This document shows positions 15,107-23,044 of a stretch of 40,298 nucleotides of DNA, in pieces. The notes below the pieces were generated by a model that saw only the letters and a list, made by a program, of their open reading frames with translations, was not told the origin of the DNA and ran no database searches. Both the position numbers and the translations under genes were made by a program. Each line of letters starts with the position of its first letter. The first letter of the stretch is position 1. Source of the stretch: Lachnospiraceae bacterium (lineage in GTDB: Bacteria; Bacillota; Clostridia; Lachnospirales; Lachnospiraceae). The stretch is taken from contig JAILAN010000157.1 of NCBI GenBank assembly GCA_024681595.1, positions 1-40,298 of the forward strand, given 5' to 3'.

Positions 15107-15811
15107 ATGGATATGACAGAAGATTTTAACCTTATAATGGAGGATTTTCTCCCTCTTCGCGACGTGGTATTCAACACTCTTCGAAGAGCCATACTGACCG
15201 GAACGCTCAAACCCGGGGAGAGGCTGATGGAAGTGCATCTGGCCAACAAACTGGGTGTCAGCAGAACGCCTATACGAGAGGCTATCAGGAAGCTTGAACT
15301 CGAGGGTCTGGTAGTCATGGTTCCCAGAAAAGGAGCCGAAGTAGCCAAGATATCAGAAAAGAGTCTTAAAGATGTGCTGGAGGTTCGGCGTGCGCTAGAT
15401 GAGCTCATCGCAAAGCTTGCCTGCTCAAGGATAACCCGTGAGCAGTTATCTGAATTAAGGGAGGCAGCCGATGAGTTTGAAAAGGCCACAAAGACAGAGG
15501 ATACGTCAACTATCGCCAGAGCGGATATAGCTTTTCACGATATCATCATGGAGGCTACGGGCAATCTGCGCCTTAAACAGCTTGTTAACAACCTCGCCGA
15601 GCAGATGTACCGTTACCGCTTCGTATATCTCAAGGATGAATCCAAGCACAGCATGCTGGTTAAGGAACACAGCCGTATTTATGATGCCATAAAGAATAAC
15701 GATACAGAGGCAGCCATGGAAGCGGCCAGGATACATATTGACAATCAGGAAAAGGCAATAATCGCTCACATCCGAATGGAGAGGGCAGGAGAAGACAAAG
15801 ACAGCATATGA
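15107..15811 (+). CDS. GntR-family transcriptional regulator, FCD (FadR C-terminal) subfamily
   Basis: 234 aa. The winged-helix domain is at residues about 14-80, with LANKLGVSRTPIREAIRKLE as recognition helices. An all-helical FCD effector domain follows at about 90-220. The metal/ligand residues of FCD domains are visible as D and H in ADIAFHDII, H in KEHSRIYDAI and H in ARIHIDNQ. Such proteins usually respond to carboxylates or sugar acids; the ligand here is unknown. The start is uncertain (15107 or 15113), and neither has a good ribosome-binding site, so translation may be coupled to ispE, which ends 13 bases upstream. No operator was identified. Confidence 0.9.
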   Translation: MDMTEDFNLIMEDFLPLRDVVFNTLRRAILTGTLKPGERLMEVHLANKLGVSRTPIREAIRKLELEGLVVMVPRKGAEVAKISEKSLKDVLEVRRALDELIAKLACSRITREQLSELREAADEFEKATKTEDTSTIARADIAFHDIIMEATGNLRLKQLVNNLAEQMYRYRFVYLKDESKHSMLVKEHSRIYDAIKNNDTEAAMEAARIHIDNQEKAIIAHIRMERAGEDKDSI

Positions 15812-16224
15812 TTAAGAACGTCCGCGTAAGGTTAACGGGATATCAGACCGACCCCGAAGGGAGTACAGATAAAAATGAGCAGGAATTTCCTGCTCAATAT
15901 TATTACAAAAACAATTATCATTATCTGGTCAGCGAGAATGAGCAGACTGCCAAAAGCGCCAGATACAAGTTCAATCATCGCTACCTTGAAGTCATAAGGG
16001 ACGGCGATATCTATTCAAAGCTCACCTTTGACACAAAAAAATACTGCAGTACAATGTACAAAACTCCATACGGACGCATGGAGTTTGTCTTTAACACCTA
16101 CCAGATAACCTTAAGCGATACACCTGAGGAGATCCGGATGGAGATCAGTTATGAGATGTCAAGCGGCGGTCAGCTCGTTTCAAATAACCGCACTGTTCTT
16201 ATAATAAGGCCGGAGACTACTTGA
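15808..16224 (+). CDS. DUF1934 family protein (YwiB-like, calycin fold)
   Basis: 138 aa, soluble. Matches in pattern the DUF1934 family of small beta-barrel proteins of Firmicutes: an N-terminal beta strand (NVRVRLTGYQ), a YYYKNNYHYLVSENE hairpin, VIRDGDIYSKLTFD, the YKTPYGRMEF signature, then a MEISYEMSSGGQL strand. Function unknown in general. The start overlaps the GntR stop as ATGA, so it belongs to the ispE run. Its 3' end overlaps the end of the convergent gene on the minus strand by eight bases, leaving no room for a terminator. Confidence 0.85.
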   Translation: MIKNVRVRLTGYQTDPEGSTDKNEQEFPAQYYYKNNYHYLVSENEQTAKSARYKFNHRYLEVIRDGDIYSKLTFDTKKYCSTMYKTPYGRMEFVFNTYQITLSDTPEEIRMEISYEMSSGGQLVSNNRTVLIIRPETT

Positions 16225-16693
16225 TGGGCTTTGCTCCGCCTTTTTCCTGGAGCTTGTCAACGAATCTTTGATAAGCGTTCTTTTTCTTTACGGGCTTGAC
16301 TTCCTGCTTGCCGTGAAGACCCTTTACTCCGGTGATATATATACCCGAAACTACCGCTTTAACTTCCTTCTTAACAGGCACGTCATCAAATATCTTCGCA
16401 TCACATACGAGGCTCAATACCTGAGGACCGACCTTGGCCTTTACTATGGGAAGCTTGCTGTTTCTCATGAGCTTCGGCGTCTGGTCAAGGACTGCCTGCG
16501 GCAGACCCGCATCCTTAAGTCTCATTTTTTTCTTATCTATTATTAGCATTGAAACGGTCTGTTTCATCGCATCTATCTGTGACTGCTGTTCTTCCTGCTT
16601 TTTCTGGGCTTTTTTGCCGAGGAAATAAAGGGCAATGACGACCCCGATAAGGACAACCATCACAATTATAAAAATAATCCAGCCTGTTGACAT
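16217..16693 (-). CDS. Single-pass membrane protein of unknown function
   Basis: 158 aa: an N-terminal membrane helix (residues about 5-26) followed by a short coiled coil (about 28-55, KKAQKKQEEQQSQIDAMK) and a basic cytosolic part with lysine-rich C-terminus. The orientation signal (positive residues after the helix) puts the bulk in the cytosol. AGGA lies before the ATG at 16693. I do not recognise the family; the segment KLPIVKAKVGPQVLSLVCDAK could be a small beta domain. It is convergent with the DUF1934 gene and divergent from the cell-wall hydrolase. Confidence 0.75.
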   Translation of the reverse strand: MSTGWIIFIIVMVVLIGVVIALYFLGKKAQKKQEEQQSQIDAMKQTVSMLIIDKKKMRLKDAGLPQAVLDQTPKLMRNSKLPIVKAKVGPQVLSLVCDAKIFDDVPVKKEVKAVVSGIYITGVKGLHGKQEVKPVKKKNAYQRFVDKLQEKGGAKPIK

Positions 16694-16814
16694 ATGTGCA
16701 TCCTTTCTTTTAAATTCACAAAACCATGAAACATGATACCATCATTTGAATTTACTGTAAATCAAAATGACGTAATCCCACCTTTTATTTAGAAACATTT
16801 AATAATCTAATAAA

Positions 16815-16843
16815 CTGACAAATCATTTGCCAGGTAGTAAAAT
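16815..16843 (+). promoter_or_regulatory. Predicted sigma-A promoter of the NlpC/P60 gene, near-leaderless
   Basis: CTGACA (16815-16820), 17 bp, TAAAAT (16838-16843). The start point would be near 16850, five bases before the ATG at 16855; no Shine-Dalgarno sequence fits in between. Confidence 0.6.
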
Positions 16844-16854
16844 GTATCTTAGTT

Positions 16855-18165
16855 ATGAAAAAAAGATCCCTGATCCTGACGTTAATAGTGTCAATCACGT
16901 TGTCCGCGTTGTTTTCGGACGTGCTTAGCATCCCGTCATATGCTGACAAGATCTCGGATCTGGAGAATGAAAAGGAAGAAATAGAAAAGAAGAAAAAGCA
17001 GGCTTCCGAGGAAAAGGAAAAAGAAGAAGAAGCCATGAACGAAGCCAATGAAAAGGCATCGTCGCTTTCCGAAGATATGGAGGGTGTTGAATCCGAGATT
17101 GAAGAAGTCGACGAAGAACTGGTGGCAACGATCGCCGCAGTTGAGATGGTCAAGGAGGAGATAACGCGAAAGGAAGCCGAGATCGCCGAGACCACGGTCA
17201 AATATGAGGAAGCATTGAAAACAGAACAGGATCAGTATGATGCAATGAAATTAAGGATCAAGTTCCTATATGAAAAAGGGGACTTTACCTATATGCAGAT
17301 GCTGATCGAGGCTAAGAGCTTCTCCGACCTCGTCAACAAGGCTGAATATGTAGAGAAACTCTATGAATATGACAGAAGACTCCTGCTAGAATATCAGGAG
17401 GCCAGACAGAATACATATGACCTGAAGATACAGCTCGAGGATGAAAAGGACGAGTTGGATGCCGATAAGGAAGAACTCGAGGAAGAGGAACAGTATCTAA
17501 ACGAGATATTAGACAGCAAAAAAGCCGAATACGAATCATATCAATCCCAGTATAACAAGGCTGTTGCGGAAGCAGCACAGTATAAAAAGAACATTCAGAA
17601 AAGAAACGAAGAGATAAAGAAGCTCGAGAAGGAATCGGCGGATAAACAGTCCGAGATAGAGGCTGAAAGGGCAGCCGAGGAAGCCCGGAAGGCTGAGGAA
17701 GCAAGAAGGGCCGAAGAGGCCAGAAGAGCCCAGGAGGGCGGATCATCGTCTTCAAGCTCATCATCCGGAAGCTCTGAACAATCCTCCAAAAGCTACAGTT
17801 CATCAGCGAGCTTTAATTCCGGCTCCAAGGGCAATGACATAGCAAACTATGCGCTGCAGTTCGTTGGAAATCCCTATGTTCCCGGCGGAACTTCTCTGGT
17901 ATCGGGCTGTGACTGTTCCGGATTCGTAATGAGGGTTTACAAGGATTTCGGCTATACCCTGCCAAGGACCAGTACATCTATGAGATCTGTCGGAACAGAG
18001 GTTTCGTACGATGATGCCCGTGCCGGTGACATCGTATGCTATGCGGGACATGTAGCCATTTATCTGGGGAACGGCAGAATAGTCCATGCCAGTACCCAAA
18101 AGACCGGGATCAAGACCGGAAGCATTTTTTATAAAGATTTCATCACAATAAGAAGAGTGGTATAA
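16855..18165 (+). CDS. Secreted coiled-coil peptidoglycan endopeptidase, NlpC/P60 family
   Basis: 436 aa. Signal peptide 1-30 (cleavage expected after SYA). Residues about 31-290 are a long Glu/Lys-rich coiled coil, the CwlO/PcsB-like arrangement in which an extracytoplasmic coil is often worked by FtsEX. Then an EEARRA-type repeat, a Ser-rich linker (about 293-325), and an NlpC/P60 domain to the end with catalytic C354 (GCDCSGF), H399 (GHVAIYLG) and H411 (VHAS). The enzyme would cut stem peptides in peptidoglycan. The start is clear from the signal peptide, although no ribosome-binding site is present. clpX follows after 12 bases. No ftsEX in the window. Confidence 0.93.
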   Translation: MKKRSLILTLIVSITLSALFSDVLSIPSYADKISDLENEKEEIEKKKKQASEEKEKEEEAMNEANEKASSLSEDMEGVESEIEEVDEELVATIAAVEMVKEEITRKEAEIAETTVKYEEALKTEQDQYDAMKLRIKFLYEKGDFTYMQMLIEAKSFSDLVNKAEYVEKLYEYDRRLLLEYQEARQNTYDLKIQLEDEKDELDADKEELEEEEQYLNEILDSKKAEYESYQSQYNKAVAEAAQYKKNIQKRNEEIKKLEKESADKQSEIEAERAAEEARKAEEARRAEEARRAQEGGSSSSSSSSGSSEQSSKSYSSSASFNSGSKGNDIANYALQFVGNPYVPGGTSLVSGCDCSGFVMRVYKDFGYTLPRTSTSMRSVGTEVSYDDARAGDIVCYAGHVAIYLGNGRIVHASTQKTGIKTGSIFYKDFITIRRVV

Positions 18166-18177
18166 ACAGGAGAGATT

Positions 18178-19695
18178 ATGACAGACGATTTTAAAGAAGT
18201 GACAGACGAAGATATTGAGACTGTAAAAAAAGAGGATAAGGCAGCGCCGGCAGACTCTGCATCTGAGGCAGACAGATCCGACGATACTGATGATAACGAG
18301 TATGAAAATGTCTGCTTCATGTGCCGGAGGCCCGAGAGCAAAACGGGTGAGATGTTCAAGCTCATGAACAGCATCTGCATATGCTCGGACTGCATGCACA
18401 AGACCATGGATACGGTAACGCAGTTCGATTATCAGGGAATGCTCCAGGACCCTTCGATGCTGGACTCGCTGAGCTCCGAAAAGGGCAAAGGTTTTCCAAA
18501 TATCAGATTCCTTAATATCAGCGATCTGCAGGGCACGGGAGGAATCCCCAACAAGCAGAAGATCAAAAAGAAAAAGAAGGAATCAGAGCCCATAGACTTA
18601 AAATCGATTCCTTCACCGCATAAATTAAAGGCAATGCTCGATGAATATGTTTGCGGACAGGAGCATGCCAAAAAGGTCATATCAGTTGCGGTTTATAACC
18701 ATTACAAAAGGGTTGCGACGAATCATCAGGACGATATCGACATAGAAAAATCAAACATGCTGATGATAGGGCCTACAGGATGCGGCAAGACATATCTGGT
18801 AAGAACCCTTGCAAGGCTCCTTAACGTACCGCTTGCAATAGCAGATGCAACCACACTGACCGAAGCCGGATACATCGGAGATGATATAGAGAGTGTTCTT
18901 TCAAAGCTTCTTATCGCTGCGGATAACGATGTTGAAAAAGCCGAGCGCGGAATAGTTTTCATAGACGAGATAGACAAACTTGCCAAGAAAAAGGATGCCA
19001 ATAACAGGGACATTAACGGAGAAAGCGTACAGCAGGGACTGCTAAGGCTTCTTGAGGGTGCGGATGTCGAGGTGCCGGTCGGAGCATCAAATAAAAACGC
19101 TATGGTTCCGATGACTACCATCAATACCAAAAATATCCTTTTTATATGCGGAGGCGCGTTCCCTGACCTTGCTGAGATCATCAGGCAGAGACTAAAAAAG
19201 CAGACAGGAATAGGATTCAGCGCGGAACTGAAGGACAAGTACGATTCCGATGAGGATATTCTGTCTAAGGTTACGAACGAAGACCTGAGGAAGTTCGGAT
19301 TTATCCCGGAATTTCTGGGAAGGCTTCCGGTAGTCTATACACTTAAGCCCCTTGATGAGGACATGCTCGTCAAGATACTCTCCGAGCCCAAGAACGCGAT
19401 ACTAAAGCAGTATCAAAAATTGCTGGAGATTGATGAGGTCAGGCTCATCTTTGACGAATCAGCATACAGGGCTATCGCACAGAAGGCGATCAAGAAAGAA
19501 ACCGGAGCCAGAGCACTCCGGGCCATCATAGAGGAATTCATGCTCGATATAATGTACGAGATACCCAAGGACGACAATATCGGCACCGTTACGATTACCG
19601 GAGAATACATCAACGGTACGGGCGGACCGATCATCGAACAGAGGGTCATTCCGCCGTCGGAACATCCCACGGAATACATAGGAGCAAATGGATAA
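18178..19695 (+). CDS. Divergent ClpX-type AAA+ unfoldase with extended N-terminal region
   Basis: 505 aa, against about 420 for housekeeping ClpX. Residues 1-44 are an acidic extension. A zinc-binding domain follows with C46/C49 and C69/C72, then a roughly 70-residue linker rich in Lys. The AAA+ core has Walker A GPTGCGKT (198-205), pore loop GYIG (231-234; usual GYVG), Walker B IVFIDEID (259-266), GGAFPDL (usual GGAFxGL), arginine-finger region FIPEFLGRLP and sensor-2 GARALR. The ClpP-docking tripeptide IGF is present at 345-347. It should therefore feed a ClpP, but no clpP or lon is nearby, unlike housekeeping clpX. Probably a second, specialised ClpX. It follows the NlpC/P60 gene after 12 bases with GGAGAG before the start. 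Confidence 0.88.
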   Translation: MTDDFKEVTDEDIETVKKEDKAAPADSASEADRSDDTDDNEYENVCFMCRRPESKTGEMFKLMNSICICSDCMHKTMDTVTQFDYQGMLQDPSMLDSLSSEKGKGFPNIRFLNISDLQGTGGIPNKQKIKKKKKESEPIDLKSIPSPHKLKAMLDEYVCGQEHAKKVISVAVYNHYKRVATNHQDDIDIEKSNMLMIGPTGCGKTYLVRTLARLLNVPLAIADATTLTEAGYIGDDIESVLSKLLIAADNDVEKAERGIVFIDEIDKLAKKKDANNRDINGESVQQGLLRLLEGADVEVPVGASNKNAMVPMTTINTKNILFICGGAFPDLAEIIRQRLKKQTGIGFSAELKDKYDSDEDILSKVTNEDLRKFGFIPEFLGRLPVVYTLKPLDEDMLVKILSEPKNAILKQYQKLLEIDEVRLIFDESAYRAIAQKAIKKETGARALRAIIEEFMLDIMYEIPKDDNIGTVTITGEYINGTGGPIIEQRVIPPSEHPTEYIGANG

Positions 19696-19800
19696 TAATT
19701 TGTAATAATATAGCAATAATTAGGTAGTTGCTCTATATACCCGATGCTAAAATTATAATACTGGGCCAACTCTATGCGCCCCATAAAGGGCAGGTTCGTT

Positions 19801-19829
19801 GTGACAGATGGTCTTGGCACTGTTATAAA
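19801..19829 (+). promoter_or_regulatory. Predicted sigma-A promoter of the xylulokinase operon
   Basis: GTGACA (19801-19806), 17 bp, TATAAA (19824-19829). Start point near 19836, 18 bases before the ATG, leaving just room for AAAGGAG. The 158-base gap before it contains a small GCCC/GGGC stem (near 19779-19792) and no recognisable CcpA or XylR operator. Confidence 0.5.
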
Positions 19830-19853
19830 TAATCAGGATAAAGGAGAAAAAAT

Positions 19854-21329
19854 ATGCTTTATATCGGTATCGATCTTGGAACTTCTGCAGTAAAGCTTCT
19901 GCTGATGGATGAAAAGGGAAGCATCAAAAACATTGTATCTAAGGAATATCCTTTGTATTTTCCGAATCCGGGATGGTCTGAGCAGAAGCCGGAGGACTGG
20001 TATGAGCAGGTTATGGCAGGTCTTAAGGACCTCATAAAGGACGCCGACAAGTCTCAGGTTGCAGGGATCTCATTTGGCGGACAGATGCACGGACTCGTTA
20101 TTCTGGATGAGAATGACAATGTCATCCGTCCTGCATTGCTTTGGAATGACGGACGTACATTCGAAGAGACCGATTACCTTAACGAAAAGATCGGCAAGGA
20201 TAAACTCTCTGAATATACTGCAAACATCGCATTCACGGGATTTACCGCACCCAAGATTCTCTGGGTCAAGAACAAGGAACCCGAGAACTTTAAGAAAATA
20301 AAGAAGATCATGCTTCCCAAGGACTATATAGCATACAAACTCACGGGAGTTAACTGCACCGATGTTTCGGATGCATCAGGAATGCTGCTCCTTGATGTCA
20401 AAAACAGACGCTGGTCTAAGGAGATGTGTGATATCTGCGGTATTACCGAGGATATGCTCCCGAAGCTTTATGAAAGCTATGAGTGCGTAGGCACTGTAAA
20501 GGAAGATATAGCAGCCGAGCTTGGTATTCCTTCATCTTGCAAGGTCGCTGCGGGGGCAGGAGACAATGCTGCGGCAGCTGTCGGAACGGGAACCGTAGGT
20601 GACGGTAACTGTAATATCTCTCTTGGAACATCAGGAACGATTTTCATCTCTTCAAAGAATTTCGGAGTTGATAAATATAACGCACTTCATTCATTCGATC
20701 ATGCAGACGGAAGCTACCACCTCATGGGATGCATGCTGAGTGCCGCTTCATGTAACAAGTGGTGGATGGACGATATCATCGGAACCGATGATTATGCAGG
20801 ACAGCAAAAGGATATTACCGATGAAAAACTCGGAAATAATCATGTATTCTTCCTACCTTATCTCATGGGAGAAAGATCACCTCATAACAACCCCAACGCC
20901 AGAGGAACATTTATAGGTCTGACAATGGATAACACCAGGACCGATATGACACAGGCTGTTCTTGAAGGAGTTGCTTTTGCACTTCGTGATTCATTGGAAG
21001 TAGCAAGATCCCTGGGGATAAAGATCGAAAGGACCAAGATCTGCGGAGGCGGAGCAAAATCTCCTCTTTGGAAAAAGATCATCGCTAACGTTATGAACCT
21101 CAAGGTGGACGTTATCGAGTCAGAGGAAGGTCCTGCACTGGGCGGTGCAATGCTCGCTGCAGTTGCGAATGGGGAATACGCTTCTGTTAAGGATGCTGCG
21201 GATGCAATAGTGAAGATCGTGGATACAGTAGAACCCACACCGGAACTGGTAGACAGGTACGAAAAGAAGTATCAGCAGTTTAAGCAGATTTATCCTGCAT
21301 GCAAGCCCGTATTTGAACTGATCAAATGA
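19854..21329 (+). CDS. xylB: Xylulokinase (FGGY carbohydrate kinase)
   Basis: 491 aa, normal length. Phosphorylates D-xylulose to xylulose 5-phosphate for the pentose phosphate or phosphoketolase path. Seen: GIDLGTSAVK at the N-terminus (phosphate 1), SFGGQMHGLV at about 73-82 (the MHG of xylulokinases), WNDGR at about 97-101, the catalytic Asp in GAGDNAA (D237), and the C-terminal GGGAKSPLWKK adenosine motif. Codon use is biased toward a small set, as in the following gene, suggesting strong expression. The isomerase follows after 64 bases. No xylA, regulator or transporter is beside it. Confidence 0.93.
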   Translation: MLYIGIDLGTSAVKLLLMDEKGSIKNIVSKEYPLYFPNPGWSEQKPEDWYEQVMAGLKDLIKDADKSQVAGISFGGQMHGLVILDENDNVIRPALLWNDGRTFEETDYLNEKIGKDKLSEYTANIAFTGFTAPKILWVKNKEPENFKKIKKIMLPKDYIAYKLTGVNCTDVSDASGMLLLDVKNRRWSKEMCDICGITEDMLPKLYESYECVGTVKEDIAAELGIPSSCKVAAGAGDNAAAAVGTGTVGDGNCNISLGTSGTIFISSKNFGVDKYNALHSFDHADGSYHLMGCMLSAASCNKWWMDDIIGTDDYAGQQKDITDEKLGNNHVFFLPYLMGERSPHNNPNARGTFIGLTMDNTRTDMTQAVLEGVAFALRDSLEVARSLGIKIERTKICGGGAKSPLWKKIIANVMNLKVDVIESEEGPALGGAMLAAVANGEYASVKDAADAIVKIVDTVEPTPELVDRYEKKYQQFKQIYPACKPVFELIK

Positions 21330-21393
21330 TACAGGACCAGAAATACGATCCTGAGATCATTAGATAAATGTATTTAATTGAAGGAGGTTACAA

Positions 21394-22881
21394 ATGAACA
21401 ATTTACCCAAAGTTAAGATCGGTATCGTAGGCGTCAGCCGTGACTGTTTCCCTGCCGAGCTTACCATCAGAAGAAGAAAAGCAGTATGTGACGCATACGC
21501 AAAAGCTTATGATGCTGCGGACATCTATGAGTGCCCCGTGACCATCATCGAGAGCGAGATCGACATGAAGAATTCTCTCAAGGATATCAAGGACAAGGGC
21601 TGTAACGCTCTTTGCGTATACCTTGGAAACTTCGGTCCCGAGATCTCAGAGACCATGCTGGCTCAGCAGTTTGACGGCCCTGTTATGTTCTGTGCTGCAG
21701 CTGAGGAAGATTATGAATCAGTTACAACTTCAGGACGCGGCGATGCTTACTGCGGAGTTTTAAATGCATCTTACAACCTGGCTCTTCGTAACGTTAAGGC
21801 ATACATCCCCGAGTATCCCGTTGGTGATGCTGAGGATTGCGCAAAGATGATCAACGAATTCGTTCCGATCGCAAGAGCTGTCATCGCTTTAAAGAACCTT
21901 AAGATCATCACATTCGGTCCCAGACCGTTTAACTTCCTTGCTTGTAATGCTCCCATAAAGCAGCTTTACAACCTCGGAGTTGAGATCCAGGAGAACTCAG
22001 AACTTGATCTTTTCGAATCATTCAATAAGCATGCAAATGATCCCCGTATTCCTGATGTAGTTAAGGATATGGAAGAAGAGCTCGGAGCAGGAAACAAGAA
22101 GCCTGAAGTGCTTCCCAAGCTTGCTCAGTATGAGATCACTCTCCTTGACTGGATCGAGGCTAACAAGGGATCAAAGGAATATGTTGCATTAGCCGGCAAG
22201 TGCTGGCCTGCATTCCAGACACAGTTCGGATTCGTTCCCTGCTACGTTAACAGCCGTCTGACAGGACGCGGAATCCCTGTATCATGTGAAGTTGATATCT
22301 ACGGATGCCTTTCAGAGTTCATCGGTCAGGCAGTTTCTGATGATATCGTTACACTGCTTGATATCAACAACTCAGTTCCCAAGATCATGTACGAAGAGTC
22401 TATCAAGGGCAAATTTGACTATACTCTTACAGATACATTCATGGGCTTCCACTGCGGAAATACATGCTCTAAGAAGCTTTCAGCATGCTCTATGAAGAAC
22501 CAGGCTATCATGGCCCGTGCACTTCCCGTAGAGGTTACAAACGGAACACTCGAAGGAGACATCGCTCCCGGACCTGTTACGTTCTATCGTCTGCAGTCTA
22601 CTGCTGATAATATCCTTCGTGCTTACCTTGCAGAAGGTGAAGTACTTCCCGTAGCAACCAGATCATTCGGTGGTATCGGTGTATTCGCCATTCCTGAGAT
22701 GGGAAGATTCTACCGTCACGTTCTGATCGAAAAGAACTATCCTCACCACGGTGCTGTTGCATTCGGACACATCGGCAAGCCTTTATTCGAAGTGTTCAAG
22801 TACATCGGAGTTCCCGTAGAGGAGATCGGCTACAACCAGCCCAAGTCTCTTCCTTACAAGACAGAGAACCCTTATGCATAA
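21394..22881 (+). CDS. L-fucose/L-arabinose isomerase-family enzyme
   Basis: 495 aa, soluble. It has the FucI/AraA-type fold pattern: an N-terminal Rossmann-like domain (KIGIVGVSRD), a middle domain with GNFGPEISETMLAQQFDGPVM, and a C-terminal part with candidate metal ligands E299 (SCEVDIYG), D323 (LLDINNS) and His in the NYPHHGAVAFGHIG stretch (about 449-461). Such enzymes interconvert aldoses and ketoses with Mn2+. Pairing with xylulokinase suggests the product is xylulose, or that the pair handles another pentose such as arabinose or lyxose; this is inference. Strong ribosome-binding site GAAGGAGG and strongly biased codons. A strong terminator follows. Confidence 0.8.
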   Translation: MNNLPKVKIGIVGVSRDCFPAELTIRRRKAVCDAYAKAYDAADIYECPVTIIESEIDMKNSLKDIKDKGCNALCVYLGNFGPEISETMLAQQFDGPVMFCAAAEEDYESVTTSGRGDAYCGVLNASYNLALRNVKAYIPEYPVGDAEDCAKMINEFVPIARAVIALKNLKIITFGPRPFNFLACNAPIKQLYNLGVEIQENSELDLFESFNKHANDPRIPDVVKDMEEELGAGNKKPEVLPKLAQYEITLLDWIEANKGSKEYVALAGKCWPAFQTQFGFVPCYVNSRLTGRGIPVSCEVDIYGCLSEFIGQAVSDDIVTLLDINNSVPKIMYEESIKGKFDYTLTDTFMGFHCGNTCSKKLSACSMKNQAIMARALPVEVTNGTLEGDIAPGPVTFYRLQSTADNILRAYLAEGEVLPVATRSFGGIGVFAIPEMGRFYRHVLIEKNYPHHGAVAFGHIGKPLFEVFKYIGVPVEEIGYNQPKSLPYKTENPYA

Positions 22882-22913
22882 TATCAGTGCTGATATAGTT
22901 TAAAACGGATCTA

Positions 22914-22953
22914 AGCCCCCGAAGACAGACATATTGTCCCGGGGGCTTTTTTT
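22914..22953 (+). terminator. Rho-independent terminator of the xylB operon
   Basis: AGCCCCCG (22914-22921) pairs with CGGGGGCT (22940-22947), followed by seven T. Just before it, at 22881-22896, lies a small perfect stem ATATCAG/CTGATAT with a two-base loop. Confidence 0.92.
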
Positions 22954-22993
22954 CTTTTTATTTTGAGTAAAAATTGATATACTATGATATGGA

Positions 22994-23015
22994 TGTCAAA
23001 AGAGTTCTTTTGACA
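22994..23015. promoter_or_regulatory. Perfect 10-bp inverted repeat upstream of the kinase pair
   Basis: TGTCAAAAGA, two bases, TCTTTTGACA. It lies 29 bases before the start codon of the first kinase, between the preceding terminator and the ribosome-binding site (AAAGGAGG). It could be an operator for a dimeric regulator or a leader hairpin. No convincing -35/-10 pair was found around it. Confidence 0.5.
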
Positions 23016-23044
23016 TTTTAATAACTGCGAAAGGAGGAAAGGAT

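Noticed and set aside
22974..23002. Sigma-A promoter just before the first kinase
   Set aside because: TTGATA and TATACT/TATGAT-like boxes are present but no pair has acceptable spacing.
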